64,000 nt of DNA from Limonium bicolor (GCA_023374045.1 CM041777.1:108013810-108077809); one strand, 5' to 3'. Numbered from the stretch's first letter, positions 43,737-55,912 are shown. Notes: a model not told the origin generated them from the sequence alone. Numbers and translations are program-made.

Positions 43737-45373
43737 CTAAGGGTTGGGGGTAAGGGTGGATTGAAGGTCAAGGAGTTGTTCCTGCAAGGCCGACACTGTC
43801 GTCTCTATCCCGGCGAGTCGGTCTTCCATCCGCTTCTGGCCCTGAATCAGCTCGGCTGCACGCGCAATGAGGTGCTCCACTTTCTCCAGGAGAGGTTGGA
43901 GTGAAGCTTGAGGAACTGCCTCTTGAGAAGTGGATGTCCCCGCCGTTGTTGGAGTAGATGGAGGGGGCAGCAGCGTTGATTTGTCGATTGAAGTGAGCCG
44001 ATTCAAATACCGCAGGTTGATGGTGTCTGCCTCCTCGGTGGACTCTGCGTCGAAGACGCCAAGGGTACCTGAAAGAATTGGAAGATACGAGGCAGCCAGA
44101 ACACGTACCCCAAGGAGTGTTTCGGGGTGTCGACCGACTGGGCTAGGTGATGGAGAATGATGTGTGCCAAATTGATAGAGTGACGATTAATGATGCAGCA
44201 GTACATAATGGTTAAGTCCAAGCAGTTGACCACAAGGTTCCTTCCTTTCGTGGGACGATATTTTTGATGACCAAAATGTGGAGGAGTTGGTGTGGATAGA
44301 GAGATCACCACGGGGTATGGGGGAGCCAATCTTTTTCTTGGAGGAGAAAAAGCGGTAGATTTTATTATGTGGTACCCCGGGGATCTCAGGAAGGATTCCT
44401 TTTTCATAAAATGACAGGCCAGTGGCAGGAACGCCAAGAATTTCAGACAGCTTTGCAAGATCAAAAAATATTGGGTGGAATTGACAACAGACTGAGCAGC
44501 ACCGTTACGGATGACAAGGTTTTGGAAGAAGTCGACAGACTCTTTGGGATACCACTCCGGAATTTCGCAGAAGAGGTGTTTCCACCCCTGAATTTCTAGC
44601 ATTGTGACTAACTCCCCTAAGTTGGAAGACTGAGCCCAAGAAAAGTCTAGGAACTTACCCCTACTATGTTACGGTCGGAGGCAGGGCCCGAGCATGTACC
44701 TTTGAGTGAAGGGGTCGACCTTCACACTCCGACGGTGGGGTTTTGGAGGTTTCTGATCTCTGGCGGAGGTAGCACCCGTGGAGGCATCGTGACTGGCGGT
44801 GGGCAGTTCTTGGATGGGCGATGATTCACCGGAGCCAGAGGAGACATGGTGGGCCTTGACAGAGGAACGGAGGATTCTTTTGGCTGTAGGTCGGGATGAG
44901 CTTGGCCTTTGCGCTTGCGGGTTTTGGTGGAGGTTGTTGAGGCGGTGTGTTGCGGATTTAGCGGGGGATGCTGGTGGGGTTGGTGTAGGAGATTTGATCG
45001 GTGATTTGCTGGCATGGGTTTGTGGCTGATCAGTTGGCTGATTTTCGGTAGGAGGGTTGTCAGCTTGTGGGGTTGGGGATGGTGGTAGGGTTTGGATTGG
45101 GGTAACTTCTTCAATATCGGTGTCAAGAATCTCTGTTCTTGCAGCCGATGGTGGTGTTTGAAGGGTGGATGGGTCGCGGGTATCAGGCGGTGGGTGTGGA
45201 GGAGTGTGTGGGCGAAGAAAGAAGTGGCGGTGGTTAGTGGGAGATGTAGTGGTGGTGGTGGTGAGTGTAGGTGGGTTAGGGTTTGCCATCGCTTGTAGAT
45301 ACGCCTGAAGGCGAATGGGATCGGCGAAAATATCGGCTGGGATTTGGATTCCGTTGAAGTTTATGCCGGCCAT
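43737..45373 (-). pseudogene. Extra ORF of the young copia: Pro-rich / plant-transposon-protein-like / coiled coil
   Basis: Lies downstream of pol, where SIRE/Maximus-type copia elements carry an extra, so-called env-like, ORF. A likely start is ATG 45371-45373 (MAGINFNGIQIPADIFADP). About 180 residues of Pro/Thr/Ser-rich sequence follow, with KRILRSSVKAH. After one in-frame TAA (44669-44671) the same frame reads GWKHLFCEIPEWYPKESVDF and INRHSINLAHIILHHLA. This part resembles the 'putative plant transposon protein' domain (Transposase_32, PF20167; similarity judged by eye). After a frameshift near 44050 the end is an amphipathic coiled coil (LLEKVEHLIARAAELIQGQ, RLAGIETTVSALQEQLLDLQ). No signal peptide or membrane segment is seen, so an envelope role is not supported. 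Confidence 0.65.
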
Positions 45374-45629
45374 TTGGAGTTGGAGGGATGCTTGAGTGTA
45401 AAGGGAGTGGAAGTGAGAGAGCTGGACTGTGCGGTGATTGATATAAGGCAGGCAGTTGCAGAGTTTGTGTGTCAGGTCCGATAAATGTGGCGACGTCATG
45501 GGGGGTTAGATGAGGGCGACGATTTAGGCGGGTTAGGTGCGGATAGATGACGTGGAAAGTAGCGCTAGAGCAATAGGTATGCGAAGTAACAAAACAATTC
45601 ACTGATTCAAGTGCAAACAAAGACAGACT

Positions 45630-47379
45630 CTATATGAGACATGGGAGTACCTGCTGAAGATTGCGGTGGGGCAAGGAGATGCGACCGTCTAGGTAGACGG
45701 AGTCAATCCGATTGCTGATCGCAGTGCTTCGAATCTCGCTGTAGACAAGGCTTAGTAAAAATATCTGCAAGTTGATCTTCTGTGGGCACAAATCAAGTTG
45801 GATAAGCTTTTTCTCGACACAGTCTTTCAAGAAGTGAAAACGTATTTCTATGTGTTTGGTTCTTGAGTGTTGGACTGGATTTTCGGATATTTTGATTGTG
45901 CTTTTGTTGTCACAAAAGATTGGGATTTGTTCTTGGGTGATATGATAGTCTTGAAGTTGTTGTTTCATCCAAAGGAGTTGAGAGCAACATGCTGCAGCAG
46001 AGACATACTCTGCCTCCGCTGTAGACAGTGCTACGGAGTTGTTTTTTGGAGGACCATGAAACAAGGCAAAGACCCAAGAACTGTGCATTACCTGAAGTAC
46101 TCTTTCGATCTTGGAGAGAACCAGCCCAATCAGAGTCACTATATCCAGATAAAGTAAAAGTAGGAGATCGTGGATACCATAGATAGAGTGTACTTGTACC
46201 TTTAAGATAGCGAAAGATGCGCTTGACTGCTTTGAGATGAGACTGTTTTGGTGCTGCTTGGAAGCGAGCACAAAGACAGACTGCATGGAGAATGTCTGGG
46301 CGACTGGCAGTCAGGTACAAGAGAGACCCTATCATTCCTCTATATTCAGTGGCATTCACGCCGACTCCGTCATCATCAGGATGTAGTTTGACAGATGTAC
46401 AGCTTGGTGTGGACATACTCTTGGCATTTTTTAGGTTGTACTTATCAAGGAGTTCCTTGATGTACTTTTGTTGATGAATCTTGATCCCGTCCTCTTCTTG
46501 CTGAATTTGTAATCCTAAGAAGAACTTGAGCTCACCTAACTCATTCATGGAAAACTCTTGCTTCATAAGGTTAGCAAAATGGTCACAGAGGGTGTTACTT
46601 GTAGAACCATAAATGATATCATCAACATAGATCTGGACTAGAAGTAAGTCATGTGATGAGTGTAGAATGAAGAGCGTTTTATCTACATTACCTCGAGAGA
46701 AACCATTTTGCAATAGATATGTAGACAGTCTTTCATACCAGGCGCGTGGAGCCTGTTTCAGTCCGTAAAGGGCCTTACATAGTTTGTAAACATAGTTGGG
46801 ATGGACGGAGTCTGTGAATCCTGGAGGTTGTTCGACGTAACTTCTCTATCAATGTAGCCGTGGAGGAAGGCGTCTTAACATCCATTTGATATAGTTGGAA
46901 ACCTTTGTAGCGCAAATGCAATGAACATGCGAATTGCTCAAGACGAGCTACTGGAGCGAAGGTTTCGTCATAGTCAATCCCTTCTTCTTGATTGTAGCCC
47001 TGAACAACTAATCGAGCTTTATTCCTGAAAACGTTGCCTGCAGTATCAAGTTTATTACGAAAGACCCAACGAGTGCCAATGGCTTGTTGATGCGTGGGGC
47101 GAGGAACTAATTCCCAGACAGCATGGCGCTGGAGGGAATGAGTTCCTCCTGCATAGCAGTAACCCAATCACTATCAAGGAGTGCTTCTTTGACATTTCTT
47201 GGTTCAGTACTAGACAGAAAAGCACCAAAGGCACAGAGATTTTGCATGGCTTGTAGGCGTGTTTGGACACCGGTGTTTGGGTCTGTAATGATGTTTTCAG
47301 GAGGGTGAGCAGATCTTTGCTGGAAATGGCGACGTGAAGCAGGAGGGGGTGTTTCTTTTTCAGAGGAGTCAAAATTCAA
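45630..47379 (-). pseudogene. Young copia reverse transcriptase and RNase H
   Basis: Fragments in order: KEALLDSDWVTAMQEEL (RT start), WVFRNKLDTAGNVFRNKARL and DYDETFAPVARLE, YQMDVKTP, then after shifts the main frame 45910-46713 with VQIYVDDIIYGS (intact Tyr-Val-Asp-Asp) and GSLLYLTASRPDILHAV. RNase H follows with YSDSDWAGSLQDRKSTSG and, in another frame, ALSTAEAEYVSAAACCSQ, CDNKSTIKISENPVQHSRTK. Active-site residues survive; the breaks are mainly single-base frameshifts. Confidence 0.88.
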
Positions 47380-48858
47380 GTTTTGTTGTAAGGGTGTCTC
47401 CGGGTGGTTGTTGAGTCTGTAGATTCTGATGAATTGTCTTTGTTTGCAGGGGAAACATGAGGATGAGGAGTGATGGAGTGGGACTCAGGGAGTCTTCCTA
47501 TTGGTACAGTGATGAAGTGTGGATCGGTGAGAAAATCATCGGGGGCAAAGTCAAGTTGATCAGAAGATGAGCCAACATTGTGGGACTCATCGAACTTGAC
47601 ATGCGGGCTTTCTTCTAAACATTGAGTTCTAAGATTGATAACACGATAAGCTTTGCTCTTAGAAGAATAGCCAAGAAAAATACCTTCATCACTTTTAGGA
47701 GAGAACTTACCCAAGTTGTCCTTACCATTGTTGTGAATAAAACACTTACATCCGAAACGCCTGAGATGTAGAAGACTTGGTTTACGTTGACGGAGTAGTT
47801 CATAGGGTGTCTTGTGAAGGAATGGATGAATCATCGCACGATTTAACACATAGCACGCTGTGTTAACGGCCTCTGCCCAATAAGATGGAGTAAGTTGACT
47901 GTCGATGAGCATGGTGCGAGCCATTTCTACCAAGGTTCTATTTTGCGTTCAACGACTCCGTTTTGTTCTGGAGTGCGTGCAGATGAGATTTGGTGATCCA
48001 CTCCATTGTCCCTGCAAAACTCATCAAACGACTTATTGCAAAATTCAGTACCCTGGTCCGTTCTCAGGGCTTTAGAGTGAATGAAAACTTGTTGACAAGC
48101 ATTTTATGGAGTTTAACAAACTCCGTAAAAGTTTCATCTTTGGTAAATAAGAAAATGACCCAGGTCCACCTGGAATAGTCATCAACTATGACCAGGATGT
48201 ACCTCTTACCACTTCTGCTTTGTGTTCGCATGGGGCCAACAAGATCCATGTGTAGTAGTTCCAGTGGAGAGTTAGTAGAGAGAGTAGGCTTACTTTTGAA
48301 TGAGGACCGGGTGTGTTTACCTTTAACACATGCTTCACAGACAGAGTCTGTGTCAAAGGTGGTGTCTGGTAAACCAATCACCAAGTCCTTGCTTTTGAGT
48401 TTGTTCAACAGCCTATGATTTGCGTGGCCAAGTCTGGAGTGCCACATCAGTGAGTTTTTGGAATGCACATTGAGACAGACTTGGTCGTCTGGCTTAATGG
48501 AGTTTAAGCACATTTTGTAGAGATTGCCTTCTCTACGACCAACAGCTTTTAGTGAACCTGTACGCTCATCATAAACCTTACAATCCGAAGAGGAGAAAAG
48601 TACCAAATTGAATCTATCACAAATTTGAGAGATGCTTAATAAACTATGCTGGAGTCCAGTGACCAGATGGACTCCATCAATTTTAAATCTTGAGGGGTTA
48701 CCTACGGATCCAACTCCCACGATTTCACCCTGGTTGTTGTTTCCAAAAGTAACCTTACCTCCTTGGTAGGATGAAAGCGAATTGAATTGATTTGGATCTC
48801 CAGTCATGTGACGAGAGCATCCACTGTCCAAGTACCAGCTGTCTCCATTCGCCTTCAC
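47376..48858 (-). pseudogene. Young copia protease and integrase
   Basis: The first frame (48064-48858) carries the protease motif WYLDSGCSRHMTG, the pre-integrase block LMWHSRLGHANHRLL and CEACVKGKHTRSSF, and the first catalytic Asp in ELLHMDLVGPM with VIVDDYSRWTWV. A shift near 48100 moves to a frame with RTDQGTEF and QNGVVERK (second Asp and Glu). The next frame (47376-47933) gives MARTMLIDSQLTPSYWAEAV and GYSSKSKAYRVI. Confidence 0.88.
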
Positions 48859-48989
48859 CTACAAAAGAACAGATCATTTGTTAGTTTTGGGAACCCAGAT
48901 GTACTTGGGTTCCCTTTTCGAGCCAGACTGTTTCAATTTTTCTCGTGCTTCAAGTATCAGTTTAACACGTTTGACATTAAAAGAGAGAT

Positions 48990-50961
48990 CTCTATTCAGT
49001 TTATCACATGCACTGTCTCGATGTCCAAGACTCCCGCAGTAGCCACAAATCTTGGTTGGTGGAAGATTGACGTATTTCTGTTGTCCTTTCCACCAGGAGT
49101 CGAATTTTCTTTTTCTTGATATCGTTTGATTCTGTTGTCAGGTTTGGACATATTTTGTGGGATGTCGAACTTTCCTTTGTGCCACTTGGGTGTGGATTGA
49201 GTGGATCGAACTCCGGATTGTAGATTCACAATCTGCTGAGAGAGTTGTTCTACTTTAGAGCGAAGAGTATCTCGATCTTGGCTAATTTCTTTGATTTTGG
49301 AATTGGCCCACTCAGGTAGTTCGGAGGCGGTGACTTGTTTGATAAACTTGACTGGCTTGAGGGAAAGGGCGTGTTCTTTTCTTTCAATTTTTGAGTGAGA
49401 TTTTTGATAGTGGTGTTCAAGGATATGTTTTTGGATTCAGAAGCATTAAGATCATTTTGAAGAGAACAACACTTATCAGTAAAGATGGTGAGGTCTTGTT
49501 TGAGGGAGTCGATCAGGGTGAGAGACTCTTTCTGGTCACCCTGTTCAAACTGATTGCATTCTAAGATATCACGAAGTTCCTTTTCAAGGGAGTCAACATG
49601 ACACCTTGATTCTTGTAGATCTAGCCTTAGAGAACAGAGATGGTTTTTGTTCCTCAGCTTCGTCTCTTAAGGCATACATAAGACTTTTTGATATTTCGAG
49701 CTCCTCTGTTAACTCGGAGATTTTGCTGTTGAGACTTGCTTTGAGAGAGTTTGTCTCAGAGACAATCTTAGCAATTAATGTCATAAATCCCATGGGAGAA
49801 ATACGGTAAAGGTCTGTTTCAAGGTGAGAACGGGTTACCTCATTATCAGGGATCATGGACTCCGTCGTGTCATGTGCCATTAGACATACCAGTCCGCTGG
49901 ACTCTGTGTCTGGATCGTCGGAGTCTGAATCGCCCCATCCAACAGCTGCCATGAGTGATCTCCCTTGAGATTTTCCATAATGGCTTTTGAGTAAAGGACA
50001 GTCCTTCTTGAAGTGACCGGGTTTATTGCAATTGAAGCAAGTGACGGAATTGAAAACTTGTTTAGAGGTGTTCGAGAACGACCGACTCTGTCGATTAGGT
50101 TGGTTACGCATGAACTTTCGGAAGTTCTTGACTATGAAGACGAAGTCCTCCATAGTCTCAGCCTCACTTTCCTCAACAATAATATCCACCAGTTCAGCCT
50201 TGACTTGTCTGATTTGAGTATCAGCAACATAGGCTCCTTCTTGAGTTAACTGAGTTGAATTAACCTGCAAGGCTTGGTCATTCAGAGTAGCAGTCTTACC
50301 AGAAGAGGAAGAGGAAGCATTACCACACTTCTTCCGAACATTCTTCTTGTATTTATCTACGGATTGTAGATAGGAACCTAGGTCTTGACAGCTCCATTTG
50401 GATAAGTCCTTGCATGCTTTGGTGGAGATTACCGTTTCTGCCCATTCTTCTCTCAGACTGTCCAGCAACTTGTGTAAAACACTCTCTCTATCTGGTAGGA
50501 TGCTAACTTCCTGCATAGTAGTGGTTAGTAATAAAAACGATCAAGCACTTCTTCCAGAGACTCACCGGGTTTCTGCAGGAAATTTTCATAGTCCATTCGA
50601 AGTTCTTGAGCTTTGCATTTCTTGAGTTCAGTGACTCCTTCGTGGGTTGCTTGAAGGAGTGTCCATATCTCATTTGCGGACTTACAGTGATTGACTCTCC
50701 TTTGTTCTGGGATGGACAAGCAAGTGTATATCGCACGTGATGCTTGTCGATTCAGCTCGTATCTTTTGCGATCTGCAGCTGTCCATGTTGATCGGTCTGG
50801 ATTAACTTCAAGATCGCCTCCGGTGACGATCTCCCAAAGCTCAGAGTTGACGGACTCAATGTGTTGCTCAATCTCGTTCTTCCAATGGTCATAGTTGGTG
50901 GAGGTGAGTCTGGGGTGCTCGAAGTGCATTTGTTGTTTTGGTTGGCAAAGAGATCTGCCAT
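48990..50961 (-). pseudogene. Young copia Gag with two zinc knuckles
   Basis: Probable start ATG 50959-50961 (MADLFANQNN), then a one-base shift into the frame HFEHPRLTSTNYDHWKNEIE (UBN2-type Gag). The frame after 50516 includes a first knuckle CFNCNKPGHFKKDC, an acidic stretch GWGDSDSDDPDTESS and coiled-coil sequence. Near 49050-49005 a second knuckle reads CGYCGSLGHRDSAC in yet another frame. Length and layout fit SIRE-type long Gag proteins. Confidence 0.8.
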
Positions 50962-50994
50962 TGCTTCGTTGATTGATCGTTAGCCTAAGCGAGG

Positions 50995-51005
50995 CTCTGA
51001 TACCA
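50995..51005 (-). promoter_or_regulatory. Primer-binding site of the young copia
   Basis: Minus strand tggtatcagagcctc, initiator tRNA-Met type, starts two bases from the LTR at 51008. Confidence 0.8.
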
Positions 51006-51007
51006 CG

Positions 51008-51822
51008 TGTAGGATCGGGTGGCTAACTCAAACCAACCAAAGGTGTGAGTCTAAGGATTGGTTTGACTCAATCGTCTTCTCTACTAAGAGGCACTCTATG
51101 AAGCAGAGTCACTCAATCGAATAAACTAGACTAATGACACGAAAGACTCTTGTGGTAATTGTAGTGAGACAATAGAAGGAAAGAAGGACTCTGTGAAACT
51201 CAGCAAGATACACAAATAAGTTATTTCATTTCCTGGTCAAACAAACAACTTACAGATGCCCACTAAGTAGAGGAAATCTACTTAGCGGTTTTCACTCACT
51301 TACCCAACACACTCTCTGATCAGAACAATGGTAAGCGTAATGAAACTAGGATCTTCCTAGATAGAGTCTTTCTAGAGGTGCTAACTAACTTGGTACGAAT
51401 TCTCTCTCTTTCGGGCTTACAATGCAATTCTTCTTTCTCTCTCTAAGCTCTGGAATAATACTCAATGAAAGCACACTTACAACTATCTATTACATGTCTT
51501 ATTTATACTCTAAGTGTAGCAGCCAATCGAAGGAGTTAGTTCCGAAAATACCGGAACTAACTTAGTGGGCAACTTCCAACGGCTCTTACTTGGTCTTCTT
51601 ACTTGGGCCGCGATCTTCGGTGTTGAGGAAGAGCTTGGTGACCGTTGAGGCGCTTAATGTGCTCCGAGTTGACTCCTGATTTTTCGCAACAGCATGGCAG
51701 ACTCTGTGGAGTCTTCTTTGTTGCGCGGACTCCATCGCAGAAGCTCAGTCTTTGTGTCTGTCAAATGACGCTCGACTCTGTCGGGTGAAAGGCTATCTCT
51801 GCAACACTCCGATGTCCCAACA
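51008..51822 (-). repeat. Young copia, right (5') LTR
   Basis: Counterpart of 42457-43274, 815 bp, ending gatgtcccaaca. The promoter should lie here. No single TATA box can be assigned with confidence. Confidence 0.9.
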
Positions 51823-51827
51823 AGGCT

Positions 51828-52711
51828 CAAGTTCCCCTAAGTTGCAGTGTAGTCTAATATAAAAATCATTAAATTAGAGTATACTGTTCTAGTCCCAATG
51901 GTGTAGGTTTCTATCTCAGAATAACATTTTGATAGAATCCCACAATAATGCTAAAATAATCGGTAGGCCAAACCAATTAATTTAACACATAGATGATAAT
52001 TGGGGCAAAACCCTAAACAAATCCCCAAATCATGAGTAACAAGTTTAGAAGCCATAAACACTCAATACTCATCTTCATTAAGCACAAGGACTAAAATTAA
52101 GCATAAACACAAATTCAAGGTTCAACAATGGAGTTTTAGGGATTTTGGGGGAAAATCCCCATCCCAAGCTATAAGGGGACTACACAACTATTAAAGCACA
52201 AAATTGAGAGAAGGGAGAAGAATTAGCCATGGGAGGTTGAAGAAGAGCTTCAATGGACGTGAGCCTTCTCCTCCTCCTCCTCCTCCTTCTTCTTCCTTTC
52301 CTTTCTTCTTCTACTTCCCCCTGTTGAAGACGACACACGTGAGCGATTTTAAGTCTGACCGACCCACCTGGGTCGGTCGGTTCCAGTATCGTCTGGGTCA
52401 GTCAGATCCAGTAGATTCCGGGAAACGTCCGACCAACCCATCTAGGTCGGTCCTGTGGGTAGGCCGGTCCTTAAAACGCTCTATCTTCTTCGTTATAACT
52501 TCGATTTTGGGTCCGTTTGCATCCACGCGTTTATCTTTTCATCTAATTTATTCCTAATTACGTTATTCCTCATGTTTCAGCAATAATTGCGTAAAACATC
52601 AATAAATACAAAACTAAAGGAAAACTAGCTAGAGTGGAGAAATGAGCATGAAAAGTGTTGATAAAACATACTAAATACACCCCTAAAACATTCTCATTTG
52701 AACACTCATCA
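51828..52711 (-). repeat. Outer element, right (5') LTR, second part
   Basis: Resumes after the second aggct (51823-51827) and ends cactcatca at 52711. The chromovirus target site is intact here as a single aggcc at 52461-52465. The copy matches 19633-20250 plus 39470-39716. Confidence 0.85.
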
Positions 52712-53010
52712 AAAGGCTGAGTAGGATGAGGACAGAGGGGGAAACTAGAAGGAAGACAACAACGAAATAAAAAGGCTGAATTATTGTTGCCTTTTCTATT
52801 GAGAGATCTCCTTTTATTCCCACCAATATAAGTTAGTTACACCGACTTGACTCACTCACTTATAACTTGCATTGCATGATACTTCCAGCTAACAAATAGC
52901 CATTAGATAGTTGGCGTACTAACTAATCAAACAGAATTGACAATTGTAAGACTAGTTAAGCACAAAATCATTTAGATGTGCTGGTATTTTTTACACGATT
53001 ACTCGCCTCA
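52712..53010 (-). repeat. Remnant of the second chromovirus 3' LTR
   Basis: Ends ...attactcgcctca at 53010, directly followed on the plus strand by cattgccccattc, a polypurine tract on the minus strand (gaatggggcaatg). The LTR is truncated at 52711, where the outer element's LTR abuts. Confidence 0.6.
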
Positions 53011-53089
53011 CATTGCCCCATTCTTTTGAATTGAGCTTGTACTCAAGCTTGAAATCATGAAACTAAGACTTGATATGGTGAAGATCCTC

Positions 53090-54300
53090 CTAGGACGCCT
53101 CTTCAATAGAAGAATGCTCCCATTGAACCAATATTTGTGTTACAAACTTGTTGTAGCGCCAAATCTGTCTTGATTGTAGCACATGAACAAGCAATACGAA
53201 AGAATGAGTACTTCTAAAATCCTTAGAAAATTCAACAATTTCAGCAGGAGGATCCCCTTTCCTTCTCTTCAACAAACAAGCATGGAAAACATCATAGATT
53301 TTTGAGCCGAATGGTAACTTCAGTCAATAAGCTACCTTTCCTATCTGTTTAGTAATGGGAAGTGCTGTAATATTCGTTTTGCCAATTTGGCAAAGGGACG
53401 AGCAGCTACTGAAGTCTGGCTGTATGGTTCTTAGTTTAAGTAAAACCCAATCACCATCAAAAAAGAAGATTCTAACCGATGCTTATTCGCCTCACTCTCC
53501 ATTATCTGTTTGTCTCGTCTAATATTATCCCTCAATTTAGATAATAATATAAAGCGCTTCGTTAATTGATGATCAACCTGAAACATGAGGAAAGTGCCCT
53601 CCATATAGTCAAGTAAATATGGTGGTGGTATCTCATACAAGGCATCAAAAGGAGTCATTCTCAAAGCAGCATGCCAAGTAGTATTATGACAATACTCAGC
53701 CCAATGTAAATACTTGTCCGCTGCTTGGGATCCTCTGCATTAAAACAATGCAAATAATCTTTTAGATGCATGTTTACTATCTCAGTCTAGCCATCCATTG
53801 GAGGATGGTAAGAGCTGTTCATAGCAAGTGTAGTTCCTTCTCCTTAAAGATATCTCTTCAAAAGGTGAATTATAAAAAACAATGCTAGTAGGCATGTCGC
53901 AAAGTTTACATATCTCTTTAGCAAACAATTCCGCTACAGAAATAGCTGTCTACTGAGACGAGGGGTAAAAATTAAGCAAACTTGGTCAATCTGTCCATAA
54001 CAACCAAGATGCGAGAAAGCCCACGTGAAGATGGAAAATGGGTAATAAAATCCAAGGAAATAGTGTCCCATATGTGGGACGGAACGGGCAGTGGGCAAAG
54101 ACCATATAGCTTGGAATTTGAAAGAAAGGGTGCGGTCAATGCCACAGTGTCCACCTTGAGGAAAATTTTGCATTACCTGAATGAGCAAGTCTGGCAACGC
54201 CGAGTCCAAAGAGACCAATAGCGGTTTCTGAAGAAAAACATACCATTTTTTACTATAGGGTGGGGATGTTTCTCAGGGTTTTGCTGAATGTCCAATAGCA
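53090..54300 (-). pseudogene. Second chromovirus integrase and chromodomain-like end
   Basis: Near 54154-53972 the frame reads [20 protein letters not shown] and [13 protein letters not shown], the integrase core with the first catalytic Asp. The 53431-53664 frame has MTPFDALYEIPPPYLLDY and a helix of the integrase C-terminus. The 53090-53275 frame gives ILVQWEHSSIEEASWEDL, the chromodomain-like tail. Frameshifts separate all parts. Confidence 0.75.
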
Positions 54301-55740
54301 ACTGATGTGCAGCGGGATTTTGTTTAAAAAAATGGCCTGATAGCATAAACCACCTCGAAGATTGGCTTTGAAAAGGAAGTCATAGCACAAAGAGTAGCCC
54401 CAAGAAGGCGTGAAAGAACATCAACACACAAATTTTCTTTCCTATGCTTATAAAAGATCTCAAAGTCGTACCCAAGGACCTTGATGAGCCATTTACTATT
54501 AGGGGGTCTGGACAAATTGATTCATCAAAGCTTTCTGACTCTAATGACCTGTTTCAATTTTACATTAGTGACCCAAGAGATATTGCTGCCATTTCTTAAT
54601 TGCCTCAGTGATGGCATACATTTCTCTTGTATAAGTGGAGGAAACCAGCATATGTGGAGCAAGTTTCTTGCAAGAATAAGCAATAGGATGTTCGTTCTGA
54701 GACAAAATTGTAACAGTTCTAATTTTGATGCATCTGTCTGGACAAGAAAAGGTTATGAAAAATCAGGAAATGCTAGTACAGAAGCATTTGTCAGTGTTGT
54801 TTTCACAGCATTAAATCTGACAGTTGCCTCTCAGACCAAGCAAAAGCTTTCGTGCGTAACAGAGCAGGTCAGTTAATGGGGTTGTGATTCAGGCAAAGTT
54901 AGGAACAATTCACCTATAGTAACCAACTAGTCCTAAAAACCCCATTAGTGCCCGAACACAATCAGGTAAAGGCCTGTTATTTAATACAACAATCTTATCT
55001 TTGTCAATGGCCACACCTTTATTAGATACCACATGACCAAGATAAGAAACTGATGACACACCAAACATGCACTTCGATTCTTTCAAACAAAAGGAAATTT
55101 CTAGAAACGTGGCTAACACTAGATCAAGATGAGACAAGTGTAATGACCAAGAAGCACTGTATATCAGAATATCATCAAAAATACTAGAGCAAACTTTCAA
55201 AGATAAGGTTGTAGCACCTGATCATAGTAGCCTGAAATAAAGATGGAGCATTAGTGAGACCAAATGGCATCACTAAAAACTCATAATAACCTTGGTGCGT
55301 CTTGAAATTTTTTTATATCTCTGAAGGAACAATCCTTAGTTGATGATATCCTGACCATAGATCCAGTTTTGAAAAAGTGAAGCACCATAGAGTTCATTCA
55401 ACAATTCTTCCACTGTGGAATAGGGAACTATCCTTCACTGTAATAGAGCGTTGAGCGCTCTATAATCTACACAGAACCGCCAAGATCCATCCTTCCTTTT
55501 TACCAAGATCATAGGTGAAGAAAAGACGCTTGTTGATGGTCGGATAATTCCCCAAGTGAGTATTTCCTTGACCATGCGTTCTAATTCTATTTTCTGACAG
55601 TGTAGATATTTATACGGTATTGTCCTAACAAGAGAAGCTTCTTGAATTAGAGGTATGGCAAGGTCCATGGATTTGACTGGCGGCAGCCTAGTCGACGGAT
55701 TGAACAAGGTCCATTATCTATTCAGTAGAAGACTCAAAGC
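54300..55740 (-). pseudogene. Second chromovirus reverse transcriptase and RNase H
   Basis: The 55435-55707 frame has GIIRPSTSVFSSPMILVKRK, DGSWRFCVDYRALN. The 54910-55200 frame has IFDDILIYSAS (catalytic Asp-Asp kept) and FGVSSVSYLGHVVSNKGVA, ending FLGLVGYYR. RNase H traces follow (VQTDAS near 54745) and the end GYDFEIFYKHRKENLCVDVL at 54324-54515. Stops and shifts throughout. Confidence 0.8.
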
Positions 55741-55912
55741 TTCTTGGAAATCCGGTAAATCAACAGTAGTAAACTGGTCTGAAGAAGCTGTCAAAGTCTA
55801 CACCATTTTGATATGATAATAGGAAGCTATGGTCTAGGTTTGTGCTTCTCACTACACCTGATGGATCGATAATTCATTACCTCATTTGGACGCAGACCTT
55901 GTAACACACAGT

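Larger units (their letters stand above)
42457..51822 (-). mobile_element. Young Ty1/copia element with an extra ORF (SIRE-like layout)
   Basis: LTRs 42457-43274 (818 bp) and 51008-51822 (815 bp) begin tgtaggatc and end gtcccaaca, with a duplication aggct at 42452-42456 and 51823-51827. Minus-strand order is Gag, protease, integrase, reverse transcriptase, RNase H, then an extra ORF region before the polypurine tract. I find four short indels and no substitution between the LTRs, so insertion was recent. Coding frames are nevertheless broken by several single-base shifts. Confidence 0.9.
19210..52711 (-). mobile_element. Outer non-autonomous LTR retrotransposon (tRNA-Asp primed), host of two nested elements
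   Basis: The LTRs run tgttgtgc...cactcatca. The left copy is 19210-20250 plus 39470-39716 and the right copy is 42035-42456 plus 51828-52711, about 1.29 and 1.31 kb after removing the insertions. The internal region, 39717-42034, is only 2.3 kb. The primer-binding site next to the right LTR and the polypurine tract next to the left LTR place it on the minus strand. A gag remnant survives and pol is absent, so the element depends on others. The tRNA-Asp-type site and Cys-Gly-His knuckle suggest derivation from the Athila/Tat side of Ty3/gypsy. The flanks do not share a target duplication (gaata on the left, aaagg on the right) and belong to different host sequences. Confidence 0.8.

Noticed and set aside
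43737..45499. Retroviral-type envelope gene in the young copia
   Set aside because: No signal peptide, membrane segment or cleavage site; the domain resembles a plant transposon protein and a coiled coil.
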